Shown piece by piece: positions 13,468-20,715 of a DNA stretch of 22,538 nucleotides (within the stretch, counting starts at the first letter, position 1; every line of letters starts with the position of its first letter). Made by a program: the position numbers and the translations under genes. The notes below the pieces were generated by a model. It saw only the letters and a list, made by a program, of their open reading frames with translations, ran no database searches and had not been told where the DNA came from. The stretch spans positions 1 to 22,538 of the forward strand of contig CAZXVH010000087.1 of NCBI GenBank assembly GCA_964643965.1, in the 5' to 3' direction. Source of the DNA: GCA-2746795 sp964643965 (GTDB taxonomy: Bacteria; Chloroflexota; Anaerolineae; Promineifilales; Promineifilaceae).

Positions 13468-15228
13468 ATGAATAGTAAATCAAAAATTGGTTTAGCAGGA
13501 TTAGGCGTCACGGGCGTTGCCCTGGCGCTTGGCTATCTTTTCCGCAAAAAAATCTGGGAACGGGCTATGGATCTATCGCCTGCCGCTTATCAGGTGAAAG
13601 TGGAGCGTAACTTGCGCTTACTCATGCCGGATGGCGTCGAACTGGCGATGGATGTCTACCGGCCTAAATCACACCGGCCGTTGCCCACGGTGCTGCTGCG
13701 CACCCCCTATGGCCGCAGCGGCGCTATAGGCTTGCCCATGGTCTTCCTCTCCAATCGCTTTGCCGAGCGCGGCTATAATGTGGTCTGCCAGGATGTGCGC
13801 GGCATTCATGGCTCCGGCGGCGAATTTGAGCCATTTTTGTATGAAAAGCGGGATGGGCGGGCGACGCTGGCCTGGATTGAGGCGCAGCCGTGGTCAGATG
13901 GGAATGTGGGCATGTGGGGGCCGAGCTATTTAGGTTATGTGCAGTATGCGGCCGCGGCCAGCGGCAGTACGCAGTTGAAGGCGCTGGTGATCCTGGTGGC
14001 GCAGTCGAATATGGTGGATCTGGCCGACAACGGGCCGGCCTTGGATACGATTTTGCGCTGGATGTATATCATTGACGCCATGTCGGAACCGAAGTTGACG
14101 ATATGGCAGCGCGTACGCCGGGTGCTGCGTGTGGGGGTGCAGAATAAAGCGTTGGCCACTGGTTTTGACCATTTGCCCTTGAACACGGTCGATGAGGTGG
14201 TCTTGGGCAAGAAAATGCCTTTTTACCAGGATTGGGTGCAGCATTTTGGCAATGGGGACGATCCTTATTTCCAAATTGTAAACTTGAAGCCGGAGGTGGC
14301 GACGCTGCCGCAGGCCATCCATTTTATGGGGGGCTGGTATGATGTCTTCTTGTCTGGCCTGCTAGAAGATTATTTGATTCAACGGCAGGCGGGCAAGTCG
14401 CCGTATCTCACCATCTATAACTGGGGACATTATGACCTGGCCAAACAGGCTGGCACACTGCGCGAGGCGCTGGCCTGGTTTGATGTGCATTTGAAGGGCA
14501 AGAAGGGTGGGCTGCCTGAGAAGCCGGTACGCCTTTATGTGATGGGTGCGGAGGAATGGCGTGAATTTGATGCCTGGCCGCCGCCTCACCAGACAAGGTT
14601 GTATTATTTGCAGGGGCCGGGCATGAAAAACGGCCGTTTAACTCCCCTCAATCCGCCCGCTAACAATACCCCAGATCAATATCGCTATGATCCAGCCGAT
14701 CCCACGCCGAATGTGGGCGGGGCGCTGCTCTCCACGGAGGCGGGCGCCGTTGATAACCGCAGCCTGGAAGCGCGGCCCGATGTGTTGGTATACACCTCGC
14801 CGCCGCTCCTCAGCCCACTGACGATTATTGGCCCGGTTAAAGCGATTTTATATGTACAGTCGAGCAGCCCGTTTACGGACTTTTTTGCCAGATTATGTGT
14901 GGTGGAAGCAGACGGCCACTTCGACCAGCTCAGTACAGGCCGTTCTCTAAATCTGTGTGATGGTCTGCTGCGTTTAGAGCCGGGCAAAGGGGAGCCGCAG
15001 ATGGACGGCAGCCTGCGCCTTGAGATTGACATGGCGGCGACTGCTTACCAATTCCAGCCTGGGCAAAGTATTCGTTTGCAGGTGTCGAGTGGGGCGCATC
15101 CGCGCATTGGCCGCAATTTAGGCAATGGCGAGCCGATCCTCACGAGCAGCCGGATGGTCATACAGGAGCAGACGCTGTTTCATGATGGCAAACGGCCGTC
15201 GGCGTTGGCGCTGCCGGTGGTCGGTTAG
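13468..15228 (+). CDS. CocE/NonD family serine hydrolase (X-Pro dipeptidyl-peptidase S15-like), membrane-anchored
   Basis: The 586-residue alpha/beta hydrolase has an N-terminal membrane segment (about residues 7-25). The catalytic triad is visible: S153 in GPSYLG, D292 in GGWYDVF and H321 in NWGHYD. A C-terminal jelly-roll domain (about 350-586) follows, with the family motif ADG...RSLNLCDGLLRL. Relatives cleave cocaine esters, acylated amino compounds or X-Pro peptides, and the substrate here is unknown. Within the C-terminal motif eight residues, HFDQLSTG (484-491, DNA 14917-14940), separate ADG from RSLN, which are normally contiguous; I read this as an in-frame insertion of the 24-bp repeat described in the findings. 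It has its own promoter, and GGGG stands about 8 bases before the ATG. Confidence 0.92.
   Translation: MNSKSKIGLAGLGVTGVALALGYLFRKKIWERAMDLSPAAYQVKVERNLRLLMPDGVELAMDVYRPKSHRPLPTVLLRTPYGRSGAIGLPMVFLSNRFAERGYNVVCQDVRGIHGSGGEFEPFLYEKRDGRATLAWIEAQPWSDGNVGMWGPSYLGYVQYAAAASGSTQLKALVILVAQSNMVDLADNGPALDTILRWMYIIDAMSEPKLTIWQRVRRVLRVGVQNKALATGFDHLPLNTVDEVVLGKKMPFYQDWVQHFGNGDDPYFQIVNLKPEVATLPQAIHFMGGWYDVFLSGLLEDYLIQRQAGKSPYLTIYNWGHYDLAKQAGTLREALAWFDVHLKGKKGGLPEKPVRLYVMGAEEWREFDAWPPPHQTRLYYLQGPGMKNGRLTPLNPPANNTPDQYRYDPADPTPNVGGALLSTEAGAVDNRSLEARPDVLVYTSPPLLSPLTIIGPVKAILYVQSSSPFTDFFARLCVVEADGHFDQLSTGRSLNLCDGLLRLEPGKGEPQMDGSLRLEIDMAATAYQFQPGQSIRLQVSSGAHPRIGRNLGNGEPILTSSRMVIQEQTLFHDGKRPSALALPVVG
14917..14940 (+). 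repeat. In-frame 24-bp repeat insertion within the hydrolase gene
   Basis: The bases run CACTTCGACCAGCTCAG then TACAGGC, flanked by GGC on the left and ending in GGC. They match the tandem units in the decarboxylase gene (19104-19175) and the centre of the hairpin at 10947-10985. They encode HFDQLSTG inside an otherwise standard family motif, so the reading frame is preserved. Confidence 0.65.
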
Positions 15229-15239
15229 CGCTTCTCTGT

Positions 15240-15436
15240 TTCATGCAGTAAAAATGGTGACGTGAACCGCCCGGCCCCGGCTGGGCAATAACTCGTACCC
15301 AGCCTGGACCGACAAATTCAGCACGAAAACGGCCGTTCATCTCAGCAATCGTCGGCGAGTCCAGCGTAGTAAACCTGGTGCGTTACCAGCCAATCGACTG
15401 CTTCACTAAATCCTCTGCCTGTTCACGCTCAACCAT
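15240..15436 (-). pseudogene. Degenerate open frame, unrecognised
   Basis: On the minus strand, ATG at 15434-15436 opens a frame reading MVEREQAEDLVKQSIGW. TAA at 15383-15385 stops it, and it then continues in the same frame as TTLDSPTIAEMNGRFRAEF, then VGPGWVRVIAQPG, into the end of the neighbouring gene. The composition looks protein-like and would fit a gene tail carrying one nonsense codon, but I do not recognise the family. It lies between the hydrolase and an ATCCGCA tandem array. AACGGCCGTT at 15328 encodes NGRF here. This is low-confidence; the region may be plain spacer. Confidence 0.25.
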
Positions 15437-15454
15437 GCGCTGCCTCACTCCCAA

Positions 15455-15510
15455 ATCCGCCATCCGCAATCCGCAATCCGCCATCCGCAATCCGCAATCC
15501 GCAATCCGCA
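15455..15510. repeat. Heptamer tandem array (ATCCGCA/ATCCGCC) x 8
   Basis: Eight consecutive 7-base units, ATCCGCM, run without interruption and stop 4 bases before the stop codon of the VWA gene. Two units end in C and bracket the pattern C-A-A-C-A-A-A-A with the first unit also C. It is a different unit from the CAGTGRA arrays but has the same period. Confidence 0.9.
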
Positions 15511-15513
15511 ATC

Positions 15514-17172
15514 CTACCGTCCTACACCCACACTGCCACCAAAGGCCGCCGACATCTCATCGTAGATCGCTTCAATGCTGGCCTCATCGCCCCGGTAGAA
15601 ATTGCCATTGCCTTCCAGCGCCAGGGTAGACAAGACTTCTTCGTCGGCGTCGTTGCCATAGGCAATGGTGAAAATAGTGGTGTCGTTGGCGGTGGCCAGT
15701 TCTATCAGGTTGGCGTTAAATTGATGGCGATAACTGCGCGTATCCATGCCGTCTGAAAGCACCACCATGGCGTTGGTCATGGCAGATTGATGGGTGTATT
15801 CGATGCTGGCGGCGGCGTCGCCAATGGCGTCAAAGAGAGTGGTGTCGCCGCTGGCGTTTAGCGCGTTGATAGCATTGACCAGCTTTTGGCGGGCCGGGCC
15901 AACCGGCACGCCTTCCACCAGCAGTTCCGGCTCGGTGCTGAAAGCGATGATGGTCAGTTGATCTTCATCCCCCATTTGCGCCACGAATTGGGCGGCGGCT
16001 TCACGCATACTGTCTATTTTGCTGCCGCGCATACTGCCAGAGGTATCCAACAGCAGCACCAGGTTGACATCTTTACGAGCGCTTTGCCATAAATCTTGTA
16101 CGCCATAGAGAGCGGCGACCGTTGGCTCATTGAAGATGATCGCTGGTTGGCTCAAATCGACGCCAAATTCTTCCGTCAGCGGTGGGCCGATGGGTATATT
16201 TTTGTTGACGGGGCGCAAGGCGAAAGTAACGGCCGTTTCCTGCCCCTCATCACTCAACAAATAATCTCGGAACAACTGAGCCGCCTCTTCTGTTTCTGCC
16301 TCGGCAGATTGGCTGATGCAGGCGGGATGCGTGGCCATAAACGTGCCTTCCAGCGGATAAATAGGCACAATGGCGCCGCCGTTGCCATAAACGACATCAT
16401 TTTCATACATGACGCCGGCGCCCAAATAATTGGCTCCCCGTTCGCGCATATTGCCGCTCAAACTTGTGGTCGAATTGGCAAACGAGGAGACGGCGCTTTC
16501 AAAAGCGCCCACTGAGGCTTGCACAATCGGCGTTTGAATATCTTCGGCGGAGACGGCCGTGGTTTTGGCCTGGGCAGCTTGCACCAGGGCCAGCAGGGTT
16601 CCCGCGCCGGCCCCGGAGAGGCCGGGATGGGGATGGCTCAGGCGCAGCTCATCCCCATATTCGCCCCCGCTGTAATATTGGTAGGCCGACGGGTCTTGCG
16701 CCAGGCTGCCCACATCCAGCCAGCCCAGCGGGAAGCCGGGCCAGCCCAGCGACTCGGCCAACTCGCGCCACATGCCAATAACCAGCGGGCTTTGGGCCAC
16801 GCTGACGCAATTATTTTGGAAGCTGATGAGACCCTGATCGGCGGCCAGGTTGACCCACACCGGGCTGTCGGGAATCCACAGGGCGGGCAGGCTGCCGCCT
16901 TCTGCCATGTTGCTCACTTGCTGGCCGGATTCCACGCCTTGCACCACGACGTAGATTGGCTGGTCGCTGCTGGTAGTGGGTGATGAGGCGTTGAAATGGG
17001 AAACGGCCGTTGTCAACCACGGCGCCAAACTGGCGCTAGAAACTACTTCCACCACCAGCGCATCATTGGGGATGTTCTCGCCATTTCCGCCGCCTGAGCC
17101 GCAGGCCAATGTGGCGAGTCCTAACACAGCCAGTAAAAGCCAGACCATGCGCGTATTCTTAAAAAGAGTCAT
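15514..17172 (-). CDS. Solute-binding lipoprotein fused to a VWA domain
   Basis: This 552-residue exported protein has a hydrophobic signal (9-23) ending in TLAC, with C24 as the probable lipidation site. Residues about 40-345 resemble an extracellular solute-binding protein (SASLAPWLTTAVSHFNAS start, LEGTFMATHPACI in the late part). Residues about 370-552 are a von Willebrand factor A domain with an intact MIDAS: DTSGSM at 376-381, GDTTLFDAI near 442 and LSDGMDT near 472. VWA domains bind protein ligands through a metal ion. No permease or ATPase is adjacent. It follows the OmpA-fused receptor gene by 98 bases on the same strand, and GGAG lies 6 bases before the ATG. Two palindromes (16228, 17002) encode TAV. 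Confidence 0.88.
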   Translation of the reverse strand: MTLFKNTRMVWLLLAVLGLATLACGSGGGNGENIPNDALVVEVVSSASLAPWLTTAVSHFNASSPTTSSDQPIYVVVQGVESGQQVSNMAEGGSLPALWIPDSPVWVNLAADQGLISFQNNCVSVAQSPLVIGMWRELAESLGWPGFPLGWLDVGSLAQDPSAYQYYSGGEYGDELRLSHPHPGLSGAGAGTLLALVQAAQAKTTAVSAEDIQTPIVQASVGAFESAVSSFANSTTSLSGNMRERGANYLGAGVMYENDVVYGNGGAIVPIYPLEGTFMATHPACISQSAEAETEEAAQLFRDYLLSDEGQETAVTFALRPVNKNIPIGPPLTEEFGVDLSQPAIIFNEPTVAALYGVQDLWQSARKDVNLVLLLDTSGSMRGSKIDSMREAAAQFVAQMGDEDQLTIIAFSTEPELLVEGVPVGPARQKLVNAINALNASGDTTLFDAIGDAAASIEYTHQSAMTNAMVVLSDGMDTRSYRHQFNANLIELATANDTTIFTIAYGNDADEEVLSTLALEGNGNFYRGDEASIEAIYDEMSAAFGGSVGVGR

Positions 17173-17208
17173 GTTTTACTCCGTATTCTGTAATCGGTAA
17201 TCGAGGGA

Positions 17209-17272
17209 CAATGGACAGTGGACAGTGAACAGTGGACAGTGGACGGTTCCACTCCTCACTCATCACTCTTTT
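17209..17272. repeat. Heptamer tandem array (CAGTGGA/CAGTGAA) plus ACTCNTC units
   Basis: Five 7-base units (CAATGGA, CAGTGGA, CAGTGAA, CAGTGGA, CAGTGGA) run from 17209 to 17243. Three ACTCNTC-like units follow up to the stop codon of the upstream gene at 17271. The first array uses the same unit as 6567-6615. GTAATCG is also duplicated at about 17190-17203. The array fills the spacer of the two-receptor gene pair. Confidence 0.8.
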
Positions 17273-18908
17273 ACCGCCCCACTGTCACCAGCGTCAGTTC
17301 CACATAGCGATCTTCCGCCATGATGTTGGGGTCTTCGGTATGGCGCCGATTTTCCGGGGGCAGGGTGGCCTCTACGATGAAGCGGGCCGGGTCGATGCCT
17401 TGAGTTACCAGGTAATCGACGACGGATTGGGCGCGACCTTCCGCCACTTCCAGGATGTCGGCTTCGGTGTACGGCGGGGTGTTGGCCGGCCAGGCGGAGG
17501 AGCCTTCTACCTTTAAGAATAGGCCGACGGATTGGGAGAGGGTGGGCACGACACAGTTATCCAAAATGCGGCGCGATTCCAACGTCAGTTCGGTGGATTC
17601 GGGCAAAAAGGTGAAGGTGCGGCAGGGCAGCACGACCAACGTGGCTGAATCGGCGGAGGTGACGTTGCTCAAATCCAACTGCGGTGAGATGGAGAAGGTG
17701 TCGTTGACCGGGTTGCTGTTGGGCTGCAAACTGGCTTGTTCGGCCGCCCGCAGCACGAAGCCGGTGTTGACCAGTTCTTCCACATTATCATTGGGCACGG
17801 GCACATCAGAAGCGGCCCACACGCGGCGGGCGATGTTCAGCCGGTTGACGATGGGGCGAACATCACGCATGACAAAGGCGTTGTCACTGAGATCGGCCTG
17901 GGCCAAACTTTCTAACCAGGCGTGGAAGTCGTCGGTGGCCGTTTCCTCATAGACAAAGCTCCAATCATTATGGCCCCAGGCGGCAATTTGGGCGGCGGCG
18001 GTATCGAAGTCGGCCGTTTGCGCTTTGAGGGTATCAAACCAGGCGTTATGGAAGTTTTGCACCAGGTCTGCCTCGTTTTGGATGGAGTTTTGCGAGGTGA
18101 CGATCACATCCATGACAATGCGCAGTTGATTGGAACTGAGCAGCGATTGGCCGCCGCTTGTTTCAGCTTCGTAAATGTCGGGTTCCCAGCCGGACACCAC
18201 ATCCGCCTGGCCGCTGTTGAAGATGGCCACGGCGTCAGCCACGCTGTCTTGGGGCACGAGCGTCACCTGGGAGCGCGGGCTGAGTTGGGCGATGGAAAGC
18301 ACATAGTAGACAAAATATTCCCCCACGCTGTCTTGAGCGAAGGCGATGCGTTTGCCCTGGATGTCGTTGATGGTGTCTACGTCGCGTCCCCACAGTTGAT
18401 CGGCGCCGGCGCTTTCATCGACGATGGCCGTGATGACGCCCGGGCTTTTGAGGGCCACGGAGTCCAGGGTGGTGAGCAGGCAGTCCCACTGGCCGGATTT
18501 GAGCAGGGCGGTGCGCTGTTCTTCGGTGATGTCGTAAGCGGGGTCGCCATCCAGGTAGAACGGTACGATGCCCAGGCGAAAGCCGTGTTCGATGTCTTTG
18601 CCGGCCATTTGCATTTGCTGGAGCGTGAAGTAGCTGCCAAAGGCGTCTGCGCCACAAATGTAGGTGGGCAGGTCGGCGTGAGCGTCATGGTTTGGCCCCC
18701 AGATGGGTTCGGGGGAATCTAGCTGGGTGAAAACGGCCGTTTTGTTGTTTGCTGCTGAGGTGGCTGAGGCCACAGTGACGGCCGGGCCAGGGGTGGGGTT
18801 GGCGCTGCCCCGGCCGGAAATGAGTGAAAACGCGCCAAAGACGCAAACGCCGAGGACGGCGACGCCCACAATGGCGATAAAAATGATGCGGGTACGATCC
18901 ATTTGCAT
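17271..18908 (-). CDS. Solute-binding protein fused to an OmpA-like domain, membrane-anchored
   Basis: This 545-residue protein has an N-terminal membrane anchor (about 8-30) and a Pro/Ala/Thr linker. A binding domain follows (about 75-360) with the layout of NMT1/SsuA-type receptors: FRLGIVPFYLDGDPAYDI, then IQGKRIAFAQDSVGEYF, then FNSGQADVVSGWEPDIY. A C-terminal OmpA-like module (about 425-545) contains FTFLPESTELTLESRRILD, VEGSSAW, EGRAQSVVDYLVTQGIDPAR and a terminal EDRYVELTLV where the NRRVE motif usually sits. OmpA modules bind peptidoglycan, so the receptor may be fixed to the wall. No transporter genes adjoin it. AGGAG precedes the ATG by about 7 bases. The VWA receptor gene follows on the same strand. 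The combination is unusual and the ligand unknown. Confidence 0.85.
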   Translation of the reverse strand: MQMDRTRIIFIAIVGVAVLGVCVFGAFSLISGRGSANPTPGPAVTVASATSAANNKTAVFTQLDSPEPIWGPNHDAHADLPTYICGADAFGSYFTLQQMQMAGKDIEHGFRLGIVPFYLDGDPAYDITEEQRTALLKSGQWDCLLTTLDSVALKSPGVITAIVDESAGADQLWGRDVDTINDIQGKRIAFAQDSVGEYFVYYVLSIAQLSPRSQVTLVPQDSVADAVAIFNSGQADVVSGWEPDIYEAETSGGQSLLSSNQLRIVMDVIVTSQNSIQNEADLVQNFHNAWFDTLKAQTADFDTAAAQIAAWGHNDWSFVYEETATDDFHAWLESLAQADLSDNAFVMRDVRPIVNRLNIARRVWAASDVPVPNDNVEELVNTGFVLRAAEQASLQPNSNPVNDTFSISPQLDLSNVTSADSATLVVLPCRTFTFLPESTELTLESRRILDNCVVPTLSQSVGLFLKVEGSSAWPANTPPYTEADILEVAEGRAQSVVDYLVTQGIDPARFIVEATLPPENRRHTEDPNIMAEDRYVELTLVTVGR

Positions 18909-18919
18909 GTCTGATCTCC

Positions 18920-19028
18920 TGTTGAATGATGCGTGATGCGTGTATAAGGTTAATACGGGGGCCGGGCGGCAAGGTTGCAGGTGGCGGGTTGCAGGGTTGC
19001 AAGTTCATTATGCCACTTTGCCACTCGC
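18920..19028. repeat. Short heptamer-like duplications between genes
   Basis: TGATGCG is repeated twice near 18927-18940, GGTTGCA recurs near 18972-19000, and GCCACT-type units occur near 19012-19030. The 124-base gap holds no gene; it looks like decayed tandem repeats of period 7. Confidence 0.55.
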
Positions 19029-19032
19029 CACC

Positions 19033-20550
19033 TCACCTGTAGCCCAAATTGCCCAGCACATCGGCAGCTTTTTGGCCGGGCAGGATGGTGAATTGATAAC
19101 GGCCACTTCGGCCCGGCTCAGTGCAGGCACTTCGGCCCGGCTCAGTGCAGGCATCTCGGCCCGGCTCAGTGCTGGCGTTTTCCTCTCTGTCTATGATCAA
19201 TTCCATGGCCTCAGCCACCACACAATGTTTGCTGCCGCCGGCCCCGCCCAACATTTCCTGGTAGGCGCCAATGGAAAAGAAGCCGATATACAGATCTTCT
19301 GTTTCTACGGGTAAGTAGAGCGGAGAATGGCTGGGTTTGGGCGGATACACATCATCGCTGTCACAGGTGATGCCGCCCAGGCGCACTTGTTGGAACGGCT
19401 TGTCCAGGTGCGTTAAGGGCAGTACGATGAAATGTTCACTGAGCGCCCAACTGTCGGGGAACGAACTCATAATCGAGCCATCAATAATATACCAGGGCAG
19501 GACGGAATTGTTTTCTTTGGTGATGATAATTTTGAACAAATGAGCGCCATGTTCTGAAGTAGTATAACGGCCGAATTCGCCCATCACGTCCGGTTCCGGC
19601 ACATTATAACGGGCGCAGGTCTCTTTGAGGGTGGTCAGCAGCAGGCGGGCGAAGGCGTGGTAGTCAAAGTCAAAGTCCAGCGTCATGGCCACGGGCATGC
19701 CGCCGCCAAAGTTATAGATGCTCAGGCTGGGGTAGCGCTGGCGCAGTTGAGCGTACAGTTCGATGCCCGGTTTGAGATAGCTGACGAAAGCGTCTTCATC
19801 GGTGAGCTGGCTGCCGACCATGTTGTGGAACATCTTGAGGCTGAGGTTGGGGGCGGCCTGGATGTAGTCGGCGGCTTTCCATAAGTTTTTGCTGTCCAGG
19901 CCAAAGCGAGAGTTGGCGGCGTCCATTTCTGACAAGGTGGTATTGTGGCCGTAGCTTTTGGCGCGTAAACCAACCTCGAAAGTGCGGCCGCTGTTGAGCA
20001 GGTCGGGGATTTCGGCTAAATCTTCGACGACGGGGATGAGGTTGTCGTGATCATGTTTGAGGCTGATGAGATTGGTCGCGTATTGGCTGCCGCTGGGTTT
20101 GAAGCCGTTGCAGATGATCAGGCGCTCGGGCGGCAGCAGGCCGCGCTGGATCATGATGCGGGCGATGTCTACGTCGATGGCCGAGGACATTTCATGGTGG
20201 GCGCCAGCCTGGAGGGTGCTGCGGATGACTTCTTCGGCGGCGTTGGCTTTGGAGGCGTAGGTGTAATGGAAACGGCCGTTATACCCCACCTCCTCTGCCA
20301 CTTCCGCAAACACCCGGTTCATGAAGGTGATTTGGCGGCGAATCAGCGGCAGGTAGACAATTTCTAGCGGGCTGGGCATGACATGACTAAAGCCTTGTTG
20401 GTCGCCTTCCAGGAAGAGGTTGGCGAGGTCGAGGTCTTCAAAGTGTAAACGGCCGTTTTGGGCTTGCAGATACCGGTTAAAGGCATATCCTTCCGGCACA
20501 GGTTCGTGGCTTTCCCAGCCAATAACAGGATGGTCTACTGATGGCGTCAT
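19033..20550 (-). CDS. Arginine decarboxylase-like PLP enzyme (group IV, alanine-racemase fold)
   Basis: The protein has 505 residues. K101 in YTYASKANAAEE is the PLP lysine. FGGGMP (281-286), GEFGRYTTSEHG (324-335), GGITCDSDD (392-400, with the catalytic-type cysteine C397 in CDSDD context) and GAYQEML (428-434) follow in the order of SpeA biosynthetic arginine decarboxylases. It is shorter than E. coli SpeA, so ornithine, lysine or diaminopimelate-type substrates cannot be excluded. It would feed polyamine synthesis in the cytoplasm. Near the C-terminus residues 459-482 consist of three TEPGR-type repeats encoded by a 24-bp tandem array, probably an added surface loop. AAAGGAG lies about 10 bases before the ATG. 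Palindromes at 20271 and 20448 both encode NGR. Confidence 0.82.
   Translation of the reverse strand: MTPSVDHPVIGWESHEPVPEGYAFNRYLQAQNGRLHFEDLDLANLFLEGDQQGFSHVMPSPLEIVYLPLIRRQITFMNRVFAEVAEEVGYNGRFHYTYASKANAAEEVIRSTLQAGAHHEMSSAIDVDIARIMIQRGLLPPERLIICNGFKPSGSQYATNLISLKHDHDNLIPVVEDLAEIPDLLNSGRTFEVGLRAKSYGHNTTLSEMDAANSRFGLDSKNLWKAADYIQAAPNLSLKMFHNMVGSQLTDEDAFVSYLKPGIELYAQLRQRYPSLSIYNFGGGMPVAMTLDFDFDYHAFARLLLTTLKETCARYNVPEPDVMGEFGRYTTSEHGAHLFKIIITKENNSVLPWYIIDGSIMSSFPDSWALSEHFIVLPLTHLDKPFQQVRLGGITCDSDDVYPPKPSHSPLYLPVETEDLYIGFFSIGAYQEMLGGAGGSKHCVVAEAMELIIDREENASTEPGRDACTEPGRSACTEPGRSGRYQFTILPGQKAADVLGNLGYR
19104..19175. repeat. Three tandem 24-bp units inside the decarboxylase gene
   Basis: The units at 19104-19127, 19128-19151 and 19152-19175 begin CACTTCGGCCCGGCTCAG (the third CATCTCGG). 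The first two are identical and the third has three changes. The 24-bp period keeps the frame and encodes ACTEPGRS on the minus strand. Each unit resembles the element at 14917-14940 with GCCCGG replacing ACCAG. Confidence 0.9.
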
Positions 20551-20715
20551 AAAAATGCGTCTCCTTTATTGAGGAATGATATAGAACCAAAATTAAAGAT
20601 CAAGATTAAAGAGAAGTAATTATACGGACTCTCTGGCCGCAGCACCGGCCAGTTACAAAGAGAAAAGATTAGAGATAGAATACCCGACTCATGTTCACTC
20701 TTCAATTTTTAACCC

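Noticed and set aside
15279..15304. GGCTGGG/CCCAGCC hairpin as a terminator for the hydrolase
   Set aside because: The stem is perfect, but the loop is 12 bases and no T-run follows on either strand.
15378..15629. Plus-strand frame with Asn-Pro-Gln-Ser-Ala-Ile repeats
   Set aside because: It is a translation of the ATCCGCA heptamer array and overlaps the VWA gene on the other strand.
17922..18722. Long plus-strand frame of 266 codons
   Set aside because: It is antisense to the OmpA-fused receptor gene and is explained by GC-biased codon use on the other strand.
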